Assembly (NCBI GenBank): GCA_947306605.1
Contig: CAMZHB010000012.1
Coordinates: 1 to 13,753, forward strand
Direction: 5' to 3'
Length of the DNA: 13,753 bases
DNA from: an uncultured Prevotellaceae bacterium
GTDB lineage: Bacteria; Bacteroidota; Bacteroidia; Bacteroidales; Bacteroidaceae
This document shows, piece after piece, positions 1-6,062 of this stretch. A program made the position numbers and the translations under genes. The notes under the pieces were generated by a model. That model had not been told where the DNA came from and did no database searches. It was given only the letters and a program-made list of their open reading frames with translations. How positions within the stretch are numbered: position 1 is the stretch's first letter; each line of letters opens with the position of its first letter.

Positions 1-640
1 GGATAACTTCGATGCTCTTGGTAGCGTCGTCGTTGGCGGGGATCACGAAGTCCACGTTGTTGGGGTCGCTGTTGGTGTCGACGATGCCGAACACGGGGAT
101 GCCCAGGCGGTTGGCTTCGTGCACGGCGATGTATTCCTTATACACGTCGACTACGAAGAGGGCCGAGGGAAGGCGTGTCAGGTCGGCGATGGAGCCGAGG
201 TTCTTTTCGAGCTTGGCACGTTGGCGCGAGATCTGGAGTATTTCGCGTTTCGAAAGGTTGGCGTAGGTGCCGTCGGCCGTCATGCGGTCGATGTTGGCCA
301 TTTTCTTCACGGCCTTGCGGATGGTGGTGAAGTTGGTCAGCATGCCGCCCGGCCAGCGTTCGATGACGTAGGGCATGCCTACCGACGTGGCCTTCTGGGC
401 GATGACTTCCTTTGCCTGTTTTTTCGTGGCGACAAAGAGGATTTTCTTTCCCGACTTGGCGATTTGTTTCAGGGCCTCGGCGGCTTCGTCGATTTTGGCG
501 ACGGTCTTGTGGAGGTCGAGGATATGGATGCCGTTGCGCTCCATGTAGATGTACGGGGCCATGGCCGGGTTCCACTTTCTTTTCATATGGCCGAAGTGAC
601 AGCCGGCCTCGAGCAGTTGATCAAAATTTGTTCTTGACAT
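1..640 (-). CDS. rpsB: 30S ribosomal protein S2 (3' end outside window)
   Basis: Small-subunit ribosomal protein S2, which binds the 30S back/neck region near S1 and is needed for initiation. The frame is open from an ATG at 640 to the left edge, giving 213 codons of a protein usually around 270 residues long in Bacteroidales, so the C-terminus is missing. Family hallmarks are plain: the N-terminal stretch LLEAGCHFGHMKRKWNP, then ERNGIHILDLHKT, FVATKKQAK, ERWPGGMLTNF and, near the edge, GIVDTNSDPNNVDFVIPAND. It is the third gene of rplM-rpsI-rpsB on the same strand, 153 nt after rpsI. In this group tsf normally follows, which would lie outside the window. The rpsI-rpsB spacer has no clear TAnnTTTG box, so read-through from the rplM promoter is the simplest model. 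Confidence 0.97.
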   Translation of the reverse strand, partial: MSRTNFDQLLEAGCHFGHMKRKWNPAMAPYIYMERNGIHILDLHKTVAKIDEAAEALKQIAKSGKKILFVATKKQAKEVIAQKATSVGMPYVIERWPGGMLTNFTTIRKAVKKMANIDRMTADGTYANLSKREILQISRQRAKLEKNLGSIADLTRLPSALFVVDVYKEYIAVHEANRLGIPVFGIVDTNSDPNNVDFVIPANDDATKSIEVI

Positions 641-793
641 AGTCGTTTTTGTTTTGCGTTTACTTTCTTTTGTGTTTACTTAAACCAATCTCCGGGTAGT
701 CTATACCTTATTTATATATAGGTCGGCCTGCGGTCGCGGCACGGAATCCCGGTGATTTAGATACTAAACGTTATATTCCCAATCCAGAAATAA

Positions 794-1180
794 TTAACGT
801 TTGCTGAACTGGAATCTGCGTCTTGCCTTGGGTTGGCCCGGCTTTTTGCGTTCCACCTCTCTCGGGTCGCGGGTCACGAAACCGGCGGCGCGGAGTGCGC
901 TCTTGTCTTCCTCGTTAATCTTCACCAGTGCGCGTGCGATGGCCAGGCGTGCGGCTTGCGACTGTCCGGTGAAGCCTCCGCCGAAGATGTTGAGCTTGAT
1001 GTCGTACTTGTCGGCCACGTTGAGGGTCTCAAGCGGTTGTTTCACGACATACTGGAGTATCGGTGAGGGGAAATAGTCGGCCAAATCTCTCTTGTTGATG
1101 GTTATTTTGCCGCTTCCTTCGGTTACGTATACGCGGGCGACGGCGCTCTTGCGGCGGCCTAATGCATTGATAGTTTCCAT
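794..1180 (-). CDS. rpsI: 30S ribosomal protein S9
   Basis: Ribosomal protein S9, whose basic C-terminal tail reaches the P-site tRNA on the 30S head. The 128-residue product has the normal bacterial length. It carries the N-terminal GRRKSAVARVYV segment (residues 8-19), the family signature GGGFTGQSQAARLAIARAL (about 67-85), and the basic tail ending RRRFQFSKR, the conserved S9 terminus with a final Lys-Arg. It starts 6 nt after the rplM stop codon, so the two are translationally close, as is near-universal for the L13-S9 pair. Nothing looks abnormal. Confidence 0.98.
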   Translation of the reverse strand: METINALGRRKSAVARVYVTEGSGKITINKRDLADYFPSPILQYVVKQPLETLNVADKYDIKLNIFGGGFTGQSQAARLAIARALVKINEEDKSALRAAGFVTRDPREVERKKPGQPKARRRFQFSKR

Positions 1181-1186
1181 GCGTTG

Positions 1187-1648
1187 TTATTTATACTGAT
1201 TAATATCAATTGTTCTGGGCTTCTGTGCTTCCTGCTTGTGCTCCGGGCCGGCATAGATGTAGAGGTTGTCGAGCAGGCGGGCGCCGAGCTTGTTTTTGGG
1301 GAGCATGCCTTTCACCACTCTTCTGACGAGGCGGTCGGCACCGTTTGGCTTCGCCATGATGCTGGCGGGAGTAGATTCGCGCTGGCCTCCGGGATAGCCC
1401 GTGTAGCGGTAGTAGATGCGGTCGTTCCACTTGTTGCCGGTGAGGACCACTTTTTCGGCGTTGATAATAATCACGTTGTCGCCGCAGTCGACGTGCGGGG
1501 TAAACGTTGGTTTGTACTTGCCGCGCAGTAATTTCGCTACTTTCGTGCACAGGCGACCCAGTACCTGGTCCGTGGCGTCCACCACGACCCATTCCTTTTG
1601 TGCCGTCTCCTGGTTAACGGATTCGGTTTTGTAACTTAATGTGTTCAC
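1187..1648 (-). CDS. rplM: 50S ribosomal protein L13
   Basis: Large-subunit protein L13, an early assembly protein that binds 23S rRNA. The 153-residue length is normal for Bacteroidetes. Diagnostic blocks are WVVVDATDQVLGRLCTKVAKLL (about 20-41), HVDCGDNVIIINAEKV, YYRYTGYPGGQR, and the L13 signature KGMLPKNKLG followed by LYIYAGPEHKQEAQKP. It is first in the operon with rpsI and rpsB. The start at 1648 fits the Bacteroidales N-terminus (MNTLSYKTES). The upstream sequence is A-rich with no Shine-Dalgarno, as expected for this phylum. Expression probably comes from the TAACTTTG promoter about 130 nt upstream, through a structured leader. Confidence 0.98.
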   Translation of the reverse strand: MNTLSYKTESVNQETAQKEWVVVDATDQVLGRLCTKVAKLLRGKYKPTFTPHVDCGDNVIIINAEKVVLTGNKWNDRIYYRYTGYPGGQRESTPASIMAKPNGADRLVRRVVKGMLPKNKLGARLLDNLYIYAGPEHKQEAQKPRTIDINQYK

Positions 1649-1712
1649 TGTCTTTAGTTTAATTTGTTTCTACTAATGGTTCTCTTGCGTCCGGACTGCG
1701 TCGGGTTCGGCC

Positions 1713-1760
1713 AAAAACCGCGGCGTGTTGCCTCGCGCGGACCGGCTTTTCAGGGCCGGC
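1713..1760 (-). promoter_or_regulatory. Structured leader of the rplM operon with terminator-like hairpin
   Basis: On the minus strand, between the -7 box and the rplM start, two hairpins can be drawn. The first (1760 to 1741) pairs GCCGGC with GCCGGT around an 8-nt loop. The second (1740 to 1718) pairs CCGCG with CGCGG, can be extended by two more pairs past one bulged base, and is followed directly by five U (1717 to 1713). The second has the form of an intrinsic terminator yet lies about 65 nt before the start codon, so it could act as an attenuator or as a binding site for a ribosomal protein. Pairing is seen in the sequence; regulation is inference. I do not recognise a named RNA family. 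Confidence 0.4.
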
Positions 1761-1777
1761 TGATAATAATCGGCGTG

Positions 1778-1785
1778 CAAAGTTA
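1778..1785 (-). promoter_or_regulatory. Bacteroidetes-type promoter (-7 box) of rplM-rpsI-rpsB
   Basis: The minus strand reads TAACTTTG here, a perfect match to the TAnnTTTG -7 element used by the Bacteroidetes primary sigma factor. Transcription would start near 1774, leaving a leader of about 125 nt before rplM. I see no good TTG or TTTG at the usual 19-21 nt upstream distance, so only the -7 half is supported. Confidence 0.6.
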
Positions 1786-1863
1786 CTTATTTTTAGCGTT
1801 ACACGTACATTTTCCGGCGATTTTTTCGCGCGATAGGTGCATTTTTCTTTCTTCCGGAGCCGG

Positions 1864-1907
1864 AAAAGGCCCCCTTGACCCGTTTTTGAGTCGCGGAGGC
1901 CCCTTTT
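1864..1907 (-). terminator. Probable terminator downstream of the ATPase gene
   Basis: About 40 nt after the ATPase stop codon, the minus strand can form a hairpin with base AAAAGG pairing to CCTTTT, an inner GACTC pairing to GGGTC around an A-rich loop, and an internal loop between them. The 3' arm ends in TTTT. The outer arms are symmetric, so it could act on both strands. It sits between the ATPase gene and the rplM promoter, where a terminator is expected. The internal loop makes it weaker than a textbook case. Confidence 0.45.
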
Positions 1908-1946
1908 CATCGTATTAAATTACATTGGTTATCGAGTCATGTTGCG

Positions 1947-3134
1947 TCACAAGGCGGAACCCGTTTCGGGGAACAGCGCGTTGCCGTCCGGCGCTCGCTC
2001 CGAGCGAGCGAGCATCTGCCGTTTCACCGTGTTCACTGTCGAAGGCGAGATGTTCAGGGCCCGCGCTATGGCGCGCTCGCTCATGCCCTGCCGCGACATT
2101 TCGTGGATAAGCCGGTTGCGGTCGCCCGCCTGGCCGCCCTTGTGTCCCGTCTGCGACGCGCCGAAATCGGGCAGGCACTCCGTTTCCTTCACCACGCCCA
2201 CTTCGTCGAACGACAGCATCGCGCCGTGCCTGGCCATGCGCAGGCGCATCACCTCGCCGGGCAGCAGCGTGTCCTCGCTCTCGCGGTTCTTCAGCGTCTT
2301 GAGGTACACGTCCTTCGACCCCCACACGCGTTTCATGCCCACAATCACGTCGGCGGCGTCGCTGACACGTTTCGAACCCGACAGATGGTTCTTGTGGAGC
2401 GGCTCGTAGTCGGGCACCTTCGGCGTGTGCGACAGCAGGAGGAAACTCGTGCCGCGCGACTGCTTCATCTGGTTCAGCCAAGTCATGAACGGCGTCACCA
2501 CCGCGGCTTTCACGCCGTCGGGAAGCAGCGACGACAGGTTGTCTATCACCACATAGCCCACGTCAAGCCCCTTCTGCCCCGTGTCAATCACCTCCTGCAG
2601 GCTTTCGCGGAACAACGTCTCCAGCTTCTTGTTCGACGTGCGCGCACCCTCTATCGTGTCCAGCCCCTCCCAGTCCGGGTTCACGTAGAGGAAATTGTCG
2701 GGAAACGCCGCGTCCTCCCCCGTCTCCGCGTCGTGACAGCGGCGTTTCATCTGACGCCGCGTCATCTCCGTGTCCAGATAAACCAGCAGCTCGTCCGGGT
2801 GAGCCTCAGCCACCGTCTTGGCTATCTGCATGGCCAGCACAGACTTGCCGATGCCGTTGTCACCGAAAAGCACGCTCACCGTACCCTTGTACCAGAAATC
2901 GCGGAACAGCTCTTCCGCAGGCACAAGGCTCGTCTGGCGCAACACTGCGCCCATGTTCTGCGCGTGCAACAGCCCGAAGTGACCCTCATAACCGTCGCAC
3001 CCGCACGACTCCACACCCTCGTGGGTCATACGCTCAATAAGCTCCGCAATCTTCTTCACCTTGGGGAGCTCTTCCTTCGCGGGCGTCACGCCCTCCTGCC
3101 GCTCCTGGGCGGCATCATCCTTCTTTTTTTCCAT
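1947..3134 (-). CDS. RepA/RecA-like AAA ATPase with C-terminal helix-turn-helix
   Basis: A 395-residue P-loop ATPase of the RecA/RepA-like class (AAA_25 type), resembling the hexameric replicative helicases of plasmids. The Walker A motif GDNGIGKS lies at 91-98 and a Walker B-like strand VGYVVIDN at 192-199, with LLLSHTPK at about 232-239 in the sensor position. HLSGSKRVSDAADVI at 250-264 resembles the RepA-type motif after that strand. A charged, Lys/Glu-rich N-terminus (1-30) precedes the core. Residues about 340-375 form a helix-turn-helix (GMSERAIARALNISPSTVN), which suggests DNA targeting. The last 20 or so residues are low in pattern and overlap a palindromic repeat. No relaxase, primase, transposase or plasmid gene lies nearby. 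It is divergent from the HU-like gene. DNA substrate and function are unknown; helicase or loader activity is inference from fold only. Confidence 0.8.
   Translation of the reverse strand: MEKKKDDAAQERQEGVTPAKEELPKVKKIAELIERMTHEGVESCGCDGYEGHFGLLHAQNMGAVLRQTSLVPAEELFRDFWYKGTVSVLFGDNGIGKSVLAMQIAKTVAEAHPDELLVYLDTEMTRRQMKRRCHDAETGEDAAFPDNFLYVNPDWEGLDTIEGARTSNKKLETLFRESLQEVIDTGQKGLDVGYVVIDNLSSLLPDGVKAAVVTPFMTWLNQMKQSRGTSFLLLSHTPKVPDYEPLHKNHLSGSKRVSDAADVIVGMKRVWGSKDVYLKTLKNRESEDTLLPGEVMRLRMARHGAMLSFDEVGVVKETECLPDFGASQTGHKGGQAGDRNRLIHEMSRQGMSERAIARALNISPSTVNTVKRQMLARSERAPDGNALFPETGSAL
1993..2013 (-). repeat. 21-bp palindromic repeat, copy 1
   Basis: The minus strand reads GCTCGCTCGCTCGGAGCGAGC, the same 21 nt found on the plus strand at 3386-3406. 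The first eight bases pair with the last eight around a 5-nt loop. This copy lies inside the 3' end of the ATPase reading frame and encodes part of its LARSERAPDG tail. No further copy is visible in the window. Confidence 0.85.
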
Positions 3135-3247
3135 GGAACTATTAAAAATTTAAATTAAACAAACCACCATCCCTGTATGTCTGAGACAGATACGCCCACA
3201 GGCGACATCCTTCCGAACATAACAGACATCGGGCGTTATGCTACCGA

Positions 3248-3278
3248 CAAAGTTACGAAAACCGCCCGTCACGTGCAA
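3248..3278 (-). promoter_or_regulatory. Promoter of the ATPase gene
   Basis: On the minus strand, TTG (3278-3276) is followed by exactly 20 nt and then TAACTTTG (3255-3248), matching both the -33 and -7 elements of Bacteroidetes promoters. The start of transcription should fall near 3244, giving a leader of about 110 nt. Confidence 0.65.
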
Positions 3279-3385
3279 GCATATCGGACTAAAGTTTTCA
3301 CCTTTTTTTCCTAAAAATTTTCCCAAATTCCACACCCCCTCCGGCAGCCCTCACGCCGTGCGCCTTACGTCCCCCTCCCGCCCCC

Positions 3386-3406
3386 GCTCGCTCGCTCGGA
3401 GCGAGC
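3386..3406 (+). repeat. 21-bp palindromic repeat, copy 2
   Basis: GCTCGCTCGCTCGGAGCGAGC, identical to the reverse complement of 1993-2013. The 8-nt outer arms GCTCGCTC and GAGCGAGC are complementary. With copy 1 it forms an inverted pair enclosing nearly all of the ATPase gene and its promoter. After the 21-mer, the next 16 bases of the two copies share only about half their positions, so the repeat ends sharply or decays quickly. Confidence 0.85.
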
Positions 3407-3473
3407 AGCGGATGTCACACGGCGGACGACGGAAAAAACTTCGGGAAACAGGGCAACTTTTTCACCGAAAAAC

Positions 3474-3505
3474 TTGCATATTACGCTGGAATTTCGTAAC
3501 TTTAC
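3474..3505 (+). promoter_or_regulatory. Promoter of the HU-like gene
   Basis: TTG at 3474-3476, a 20-nt spacer, then TAACTTTA at 3497-3504 (one mismatch to TAnnTTTG). The layout is the same as the ATPase promoter. Transcription would begin near 3508, about 25 nt before the ATG at 3534. This also argues against an in-frame ATG at 3474 as the start, since that lies at the -33 element. Confidence 0.6.
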
Positions 3506-3533
3506 AGTGTTAAACCAACATAATTCCAATACT

Positions 3534-3947
3534 ATGATCAAGTACAAAGCAATGCAGCGCAAAAGTCCCAAGAACGGCCGTGTGGCCTGGTACGCTGCCG
3601 TAGACAACGAAAAGAATGTGGGCATCGACCAGATTGTCGACGCCATCCAAGCTGAGTGCACCGTCCACCGTGCCGACGTGCTCGCCGTCCTCGCCACGCT
3701 CGAGGAACAGGTCATCAGCAACCTCCAGGCCGGCAACAGCGTGCGCCTGGGGCAGCTCGGCTCCTTCCACGTCACCCTCAAGTCGCGCCCCAGCGAAGCC
3801 GAGGACGAGGTGACCAGCGAAAACATCAAGGCCGTCATGGTGCGCTTCCGCAAATCGCGGCGCATGCAAGGCCAGTTCCAGCTCACCAACCCCGCGCTCC
3901 GCTTCCTGGGCCCGCGCAGGGCACCCGCCGCAGAGCCGGGCGACTGA
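3534..3947 (+). CDS. HU family (HU-HIG type) DNA-binding protein
   Basis: A 137-residue histone-like protein of the Bacteroidetes HU-related group, expected to bind and bend DNA in the nucleoid. Visible family features are the N-terminal IKYKAMQRKSP with WYAAV at 19-23, a helical segment through about 31-66, and the HU core motif NSVRLGQLGSFHVTL at 68-82. It is longer than classic HU (about 90 residues), with a variable tail ending in a Pro/Ala/Glu-rich stretch. I chose 3534 because a promoter -7 box ends about 30 nt before it and MIKYK is the usual family start. It is divergent from the ATPase gene. The group has many paralogues per genome, some linked to mobile elements and capsule loci, so a specific role cannot be given. 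Confidence 0.88.
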   Translation: MIKYKAMQRKSPKNGRVAWYAAVDNEKNVGIDQIVDAIQAECTVHRADVLAVLATLEEQVISNLQAGNSVRLGQLGSFHVTLKSRPSEAEDEVTSENIKAVMVRFRKSRRMQGQFQLTNPALRFLGPRRAPAAEPGD

Positions 3948-4174
3948 GCCGCGCTGAATTTCGGACAAATGCACACACCCGCGAAGGAACGTGCACATTC
4001 TCCCGCGACTGCGCAAAAAGAGGTCCCGTTGTTTGTTTCAGAAGAAACTCACGGCAGGATTTCTTCGCGCTTAAAACACAGGCAGTTCAAAAACGGCACA
4101 CTCGCAACGGGGTGTGAAAAGCGTTAAAAAAGATTTATTCGCCCCCTCCGCGCGCGTCCTTTATTATAATAAGG

Positions 4175-4182
4175 TAACTTTG
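4175..4182 (+). promoter_or_regulatory. Promoter (-7 box) of the TPR-oxidoreductase operon
   Basis: TAACTTTG, a perfect Bacteroidetes -7 element, ends 21 nt before the ATG at 4204. No TTG is present 20 nt upstream. No other TAnnTTTG box with suitable spacing is seen before 7377, so this is the likely promoter for all six genes that follow. Confidence 0.65.
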
Positions 4183-4203
4183 CACCGCAAGCGCGACAGA
4201 GGC

Positions 4204-4476
4204 ATGACGGAGTGGCACGACATAGAACAGATGCTCTCACGGGGCGAAACGGAAGCCGCCGTGGCACGTCTCAACGCGCTCCTGGCCTCGCCCACGGCCG
4301 ACGACCGCCTCTACTACCTGCGGGGCAAGGCCCGCTTCAGGCAGAACCGCTGGCAACAGGCGCTGGAAGACTTCATGGAAGCCGTGCGCCTGAACCCCGC
4401 GAGCCCCGCCGCCGAAGCGCTGGAAATGACTTACGAAATACTCGAATTCTATAACAAAGACATTTACGGTCAATAA
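4204..4476 (+). CDS. Small tetratricopeptide repeat protein
   Basis: A 90-residue helical protein. Residues about 36-71 (YYLRGKARFRQNRWQQALED, then FMEAVRLNP) match a TPR unit with the expected G, A, Y/F and terminal P positions, and flanking helices could make a second partial repeat. There is no signal peptide or membrane segment, so it is probably a cytoplasmic protein-interaction module. An upstream in-frame ATG at 4114 would add 30 residues, but the -7 box at 4175-4182 lies inside that extension, so 4204 is preferred. The next gene starts 2 nt after its stop codon, which places it first in the oxidoreductase operon. A role as assembly factor or scaffold for that enzyme is inference. Confidence 0.8.
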   Translation: MTEWHDIEQMLSRGETEAAVARLNALLASPTADDRLYYLRGKARFRQNRWQQALEDFMEAVRLNPASPAAEALEMTYEILEFYNKDIYGQ

Positions 4477-4478
4477 CC

Positions 4479-4712
4479 ATGAGTAAAATAAAAGGAGCCG
4501 TCATCATCGACACCGACCGTTGCAAGGGATGCGCCCTGTGCGTGGCCGCATGCCCCTTCGGCCTGCTGGAAGTGGCCCCCCGCCGCGTCAACCGCAAAGG
4601 TTACCCCTACGTCATCCAACACGACGACGACCGGTGTACGGGCTGCGCCTCGTGCGGCATAGTATGCCCCGACGGATGCATAGAAATCTACCGAACTAAA
4701 ACTGAAGACTGA
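4479..4712 (+). CDS. 2-oxoacid:ferredoxin oxidoreductase, ferredoxin-like delta subunit (2x[4Fe-4S])
   Basis: A 77-residue two-cluster ferredoxin subunit that passes electrons from the catalytic site to soluble ferredoxin. Two CxxCxxCxxxCP motifs are intact: Cys 15, 18, 21, 25 (CKGCALCVAACP) and Cys 53, 56, 59, 63 (CTGCASCGIVCP). Its stop codon overlaps the ATG of the alpha subunit by one base (TGATG), indicating translational coupling. Delta as a separate protein, followed by alpha, beta and gamma, is the layout of VOR/KOR type enzymes rather than the single-chain pyruvate enzyme. Confidence 0.92.
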   Translation: MSKIKGAVIIDTDRCKGCALCVAACPFGLLEVAPRRVNRKGYPYVIQHDDDRCTGCASCGIVCPDGCIEIYRTKTED

Positions 4713-5812
4713 TGAACCAGAACGACTGTGTCCTGCTTAAAGGCAACGAAGCCATCGCCCACGCCGCCATACGCTGCGGCTGCGACGGATTTTTCGGCTA
4801 CCCCATCACACCCCAATCCGAGATACTCGAAACGCTGAGCGTGCTCAAGCCCTGGGAAACCACCGGAATGGTAGTCCTGCAGGCCGAAAGCGAAGTCGCC
4901 GCCATCAACATGCTCTACGGCGGCGGCGGTACGGGCAAACGCGTCATGACAACCTCGTCGAGCCCCGGCGTGGCCCTGATGCAAGAAGGCATATCCTTCA
5001 TGGCCATATGCGAAATACCCGCCCTGATTGTCAACGTGCAGCGCGGCGGACCGGGACTGGGCACCATACAGCCCAGCCAGAGCGACTACTTCCAGGCCAC
5101 CGTGGGAGGAGGCAACGGCGACTACCAGACCATCGTGCTCGCACCCAACTCGGTGCAGGAAATGGCCGACTTCGTCGACCTGGCCTTCGAGCTCGCCTTC
5201 CGCTGGCGCAACCCCGCCATGATACTCTCCGACGGCGCCATAGGACAGATGATGGAAAAAGTCATCCTGCCCCCCCTGCGCCCGCGCAAGACCGACGAGG
5301 AAATAGCCAAAGAGTGCCCCTGGGCCGCCAACGGCCTCAACCTGGGCAAGAGGAAGCCTAACATCATGACGTCGCTCGAACTTGTGCCCCAGATTATGGA
5401 AGAACGCAACCTGGCACTGCAGCGCAAATACGCCGAAATACGCGAAAAAGAGGTGCGCTGCGAAACCTACATGTGCGACGACGCCGACTACCTGCTCGTA
5501 GCCTTCGGAGTGGTCTCGCGCATATGCATGGAAGCCGTGGGCAACCTGCGGCAGCGCGGCATCAGGGCCGGCCTGCTGCGGCCCATCACCCTCTGGCCCT
5601 TCCCCGAAAAGGAAATCGCACAGCTCGCCCCGCGCGTCAAAGCCGTCTGCGTGCCCGAAATGAACGCCGGGCAAATGGTGCGCGACGTCAGGGCCGCCAT
5701 CAACGGACGCGTGCCCGTCACCGCCTACGGCAGACTGGGAGGCATCGTGCCCAGCCCGCAGGAAATAGAAGACTGCGTGGAGAAACTCGCCGCCGCAAAC
5801 CCCGGCGCCTAA
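4712..5812 (+). CDS. vorB: 2-oxoacid:ferredoxin oxidoreductase alpha subunit (VorB type)
   Basis: A 366-residue alpha subunit with the pyrimidine-binding domain of a TPP-dependent 2-oxoacid:ferredoxin oxidoreductase. With the beta subunit it converts a 2-oxoacid and CoA to acyl-CoA, CO2 and reduced ferredoxin, or the reverse. GYPITPQSEI at 29-38 is the conserved N-terminal substrate/TPP region. RGGPGLGTIQPSQSDYFQ follows at about 110-127, and the C-terminal transketolase-like domain includes LLRPITLWPFP. This sequence type is commonly annotated as the 3-methyl-2-oxobutanoate (branched-chain) enzyme VorB, but 2-oxoglutarate is an alternative that sequence alone does not settle. The codons strongly avoid a third-position T (about 8 of 366 by my count). 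Confidence 0.92.
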   Translation: MNQNDCVLLKGNEAIAHAAIRCGCDGFFGYPITPQSEILETLSVLKPWETTGMVVLQAESEVAAINMLYGGGGTGKRVMTTSSSPGVALMQEGISFMAICEIPALIVNVQRGGPGLGTIQPSQSDYFQATVGGGNGDYQTIVLAPNSVQEMADFVDLAFELAFRWRNPAMILSDGAIGQMMEKVILPPLRPRKTDEEIAKECPWAANGLNLGKRKPNIMTSLELVPQIMEERNLALQRKYAEIREKEVRCETYMCDDADYLLVAFGVVSRICMEAVGNLRQRGIRAGLLRPITLWPFPEKEIAQLAPRVKAVCVPEMNAGQMVRDVRAAINGRVPVTAYGRLGGIVPSPQEIEDCVEKLAAANPGA

Positions 5813-5824
5813 ACCGTGAACGCC

Positions 5825-6058
5825 ATGACCGACGACAACCTGAACCCGAGGGAACCCCGCAACAAGCCGCTGCGCGACAAATGGTTCCGACTGCGCAACA
5901 CGCTCAACTTCATCTTCATCGTGGCAGCCCTGGCCACCATGACACTCTACTTCGCCTGCCCGCGCAACCAGTGGCCCGCCACCATCTGCTGCTTCGCCGC
6001 CATCGGCGTGAAGATGGCCGAAGTGTGCATACGCATGATAACCGCCAAAAAACAATAA
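5825..6058 (+). CDS. Two-helix membrane protein inside the oxidoreductase operon
   Basis: A 77-residue protein I do not recognise. A charged N-terminus rich in Arg, Lys and Asp (about 1-24) is followed by two hydrophobic segments, about 27-44 and 51-71, the second containing paired cysteines (TICCF) and a further Cys. The tail is short and basic (AKKQ). It starts 12 nt after the alpha stop codon and ends 4 nt before the beta ATG, so it is embedded in the operon. A GTG at 5816 in the same frame would add three residues; I prefer the ATG. The positive-inside pattern suggests a hairpin with both ends in the cytoplasm. A role in tethering the enzyme to the membrane is inference. Confidence 0.78.
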   Translation: MTDDNLNPREPRNKPLRDKWFRLRNTLNFIFIVAALATMTLYFACPRNQWPATICCFAAIGVKMAEVCIRMITAKKQ

Positions 6059-6062
6059 GACC

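Larger units (their letters stand above)
3135..3533. other. Divergent intergenic region between ATPase and HU-like genes
   Basis: This 399-bp stretch holds no credible gene. It contains, from left to right, a leader of about 110 nt for the ATPase mRNA with an 11-nt palindrome TGTCTGAGACA (3178-3188), the ATPase promoter (3248-3278, minus), an AT-rich tract with T and A runs (about 3300-3330), the second copy of the 21-bp palindromic repeat (3386-3406), and the HU promoter (3474-3505, plus). The two promoters point away from each other and are about 200 bp apart, so they could be co-regulated through sites between them. The short reading frames here look like chance. Confidence 0.7.

Noticed and set aside
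641..793. Possible separate promoter or leader for rpsB
   Set aside because: The spacer is AT-rich in part but has no TAnnTTTG element or strong hairpin, so I do not annotate one.
2103..3158. 351-codon open frame on the plus strand opposite the ATPase
   Set aside because: It is Arg/His/Leu-rich antisense translation, while the minus frame has clear Walker motifs and a promoter.
3474..3533. Upstream start extending the HU-like protein by 20 residues
   Set aside because: The ATG coincides with the -33 promoter element, and the -7 box lies within the extension.
4097..4116. 7-bp hairpin CACACTC/GGGTGTG
   Set aside because: It includes a G-T pair, has no T-run on the plus strand, and there is no minus-strand gene for it to terminate. 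It is probably chance.
4114..4203. Upstream start extending the TPR protein by 30 residues
   Set aside because: The extension contains the TAACTTTG promoter element, so it is unlikely to be transcribed as coding sequence.
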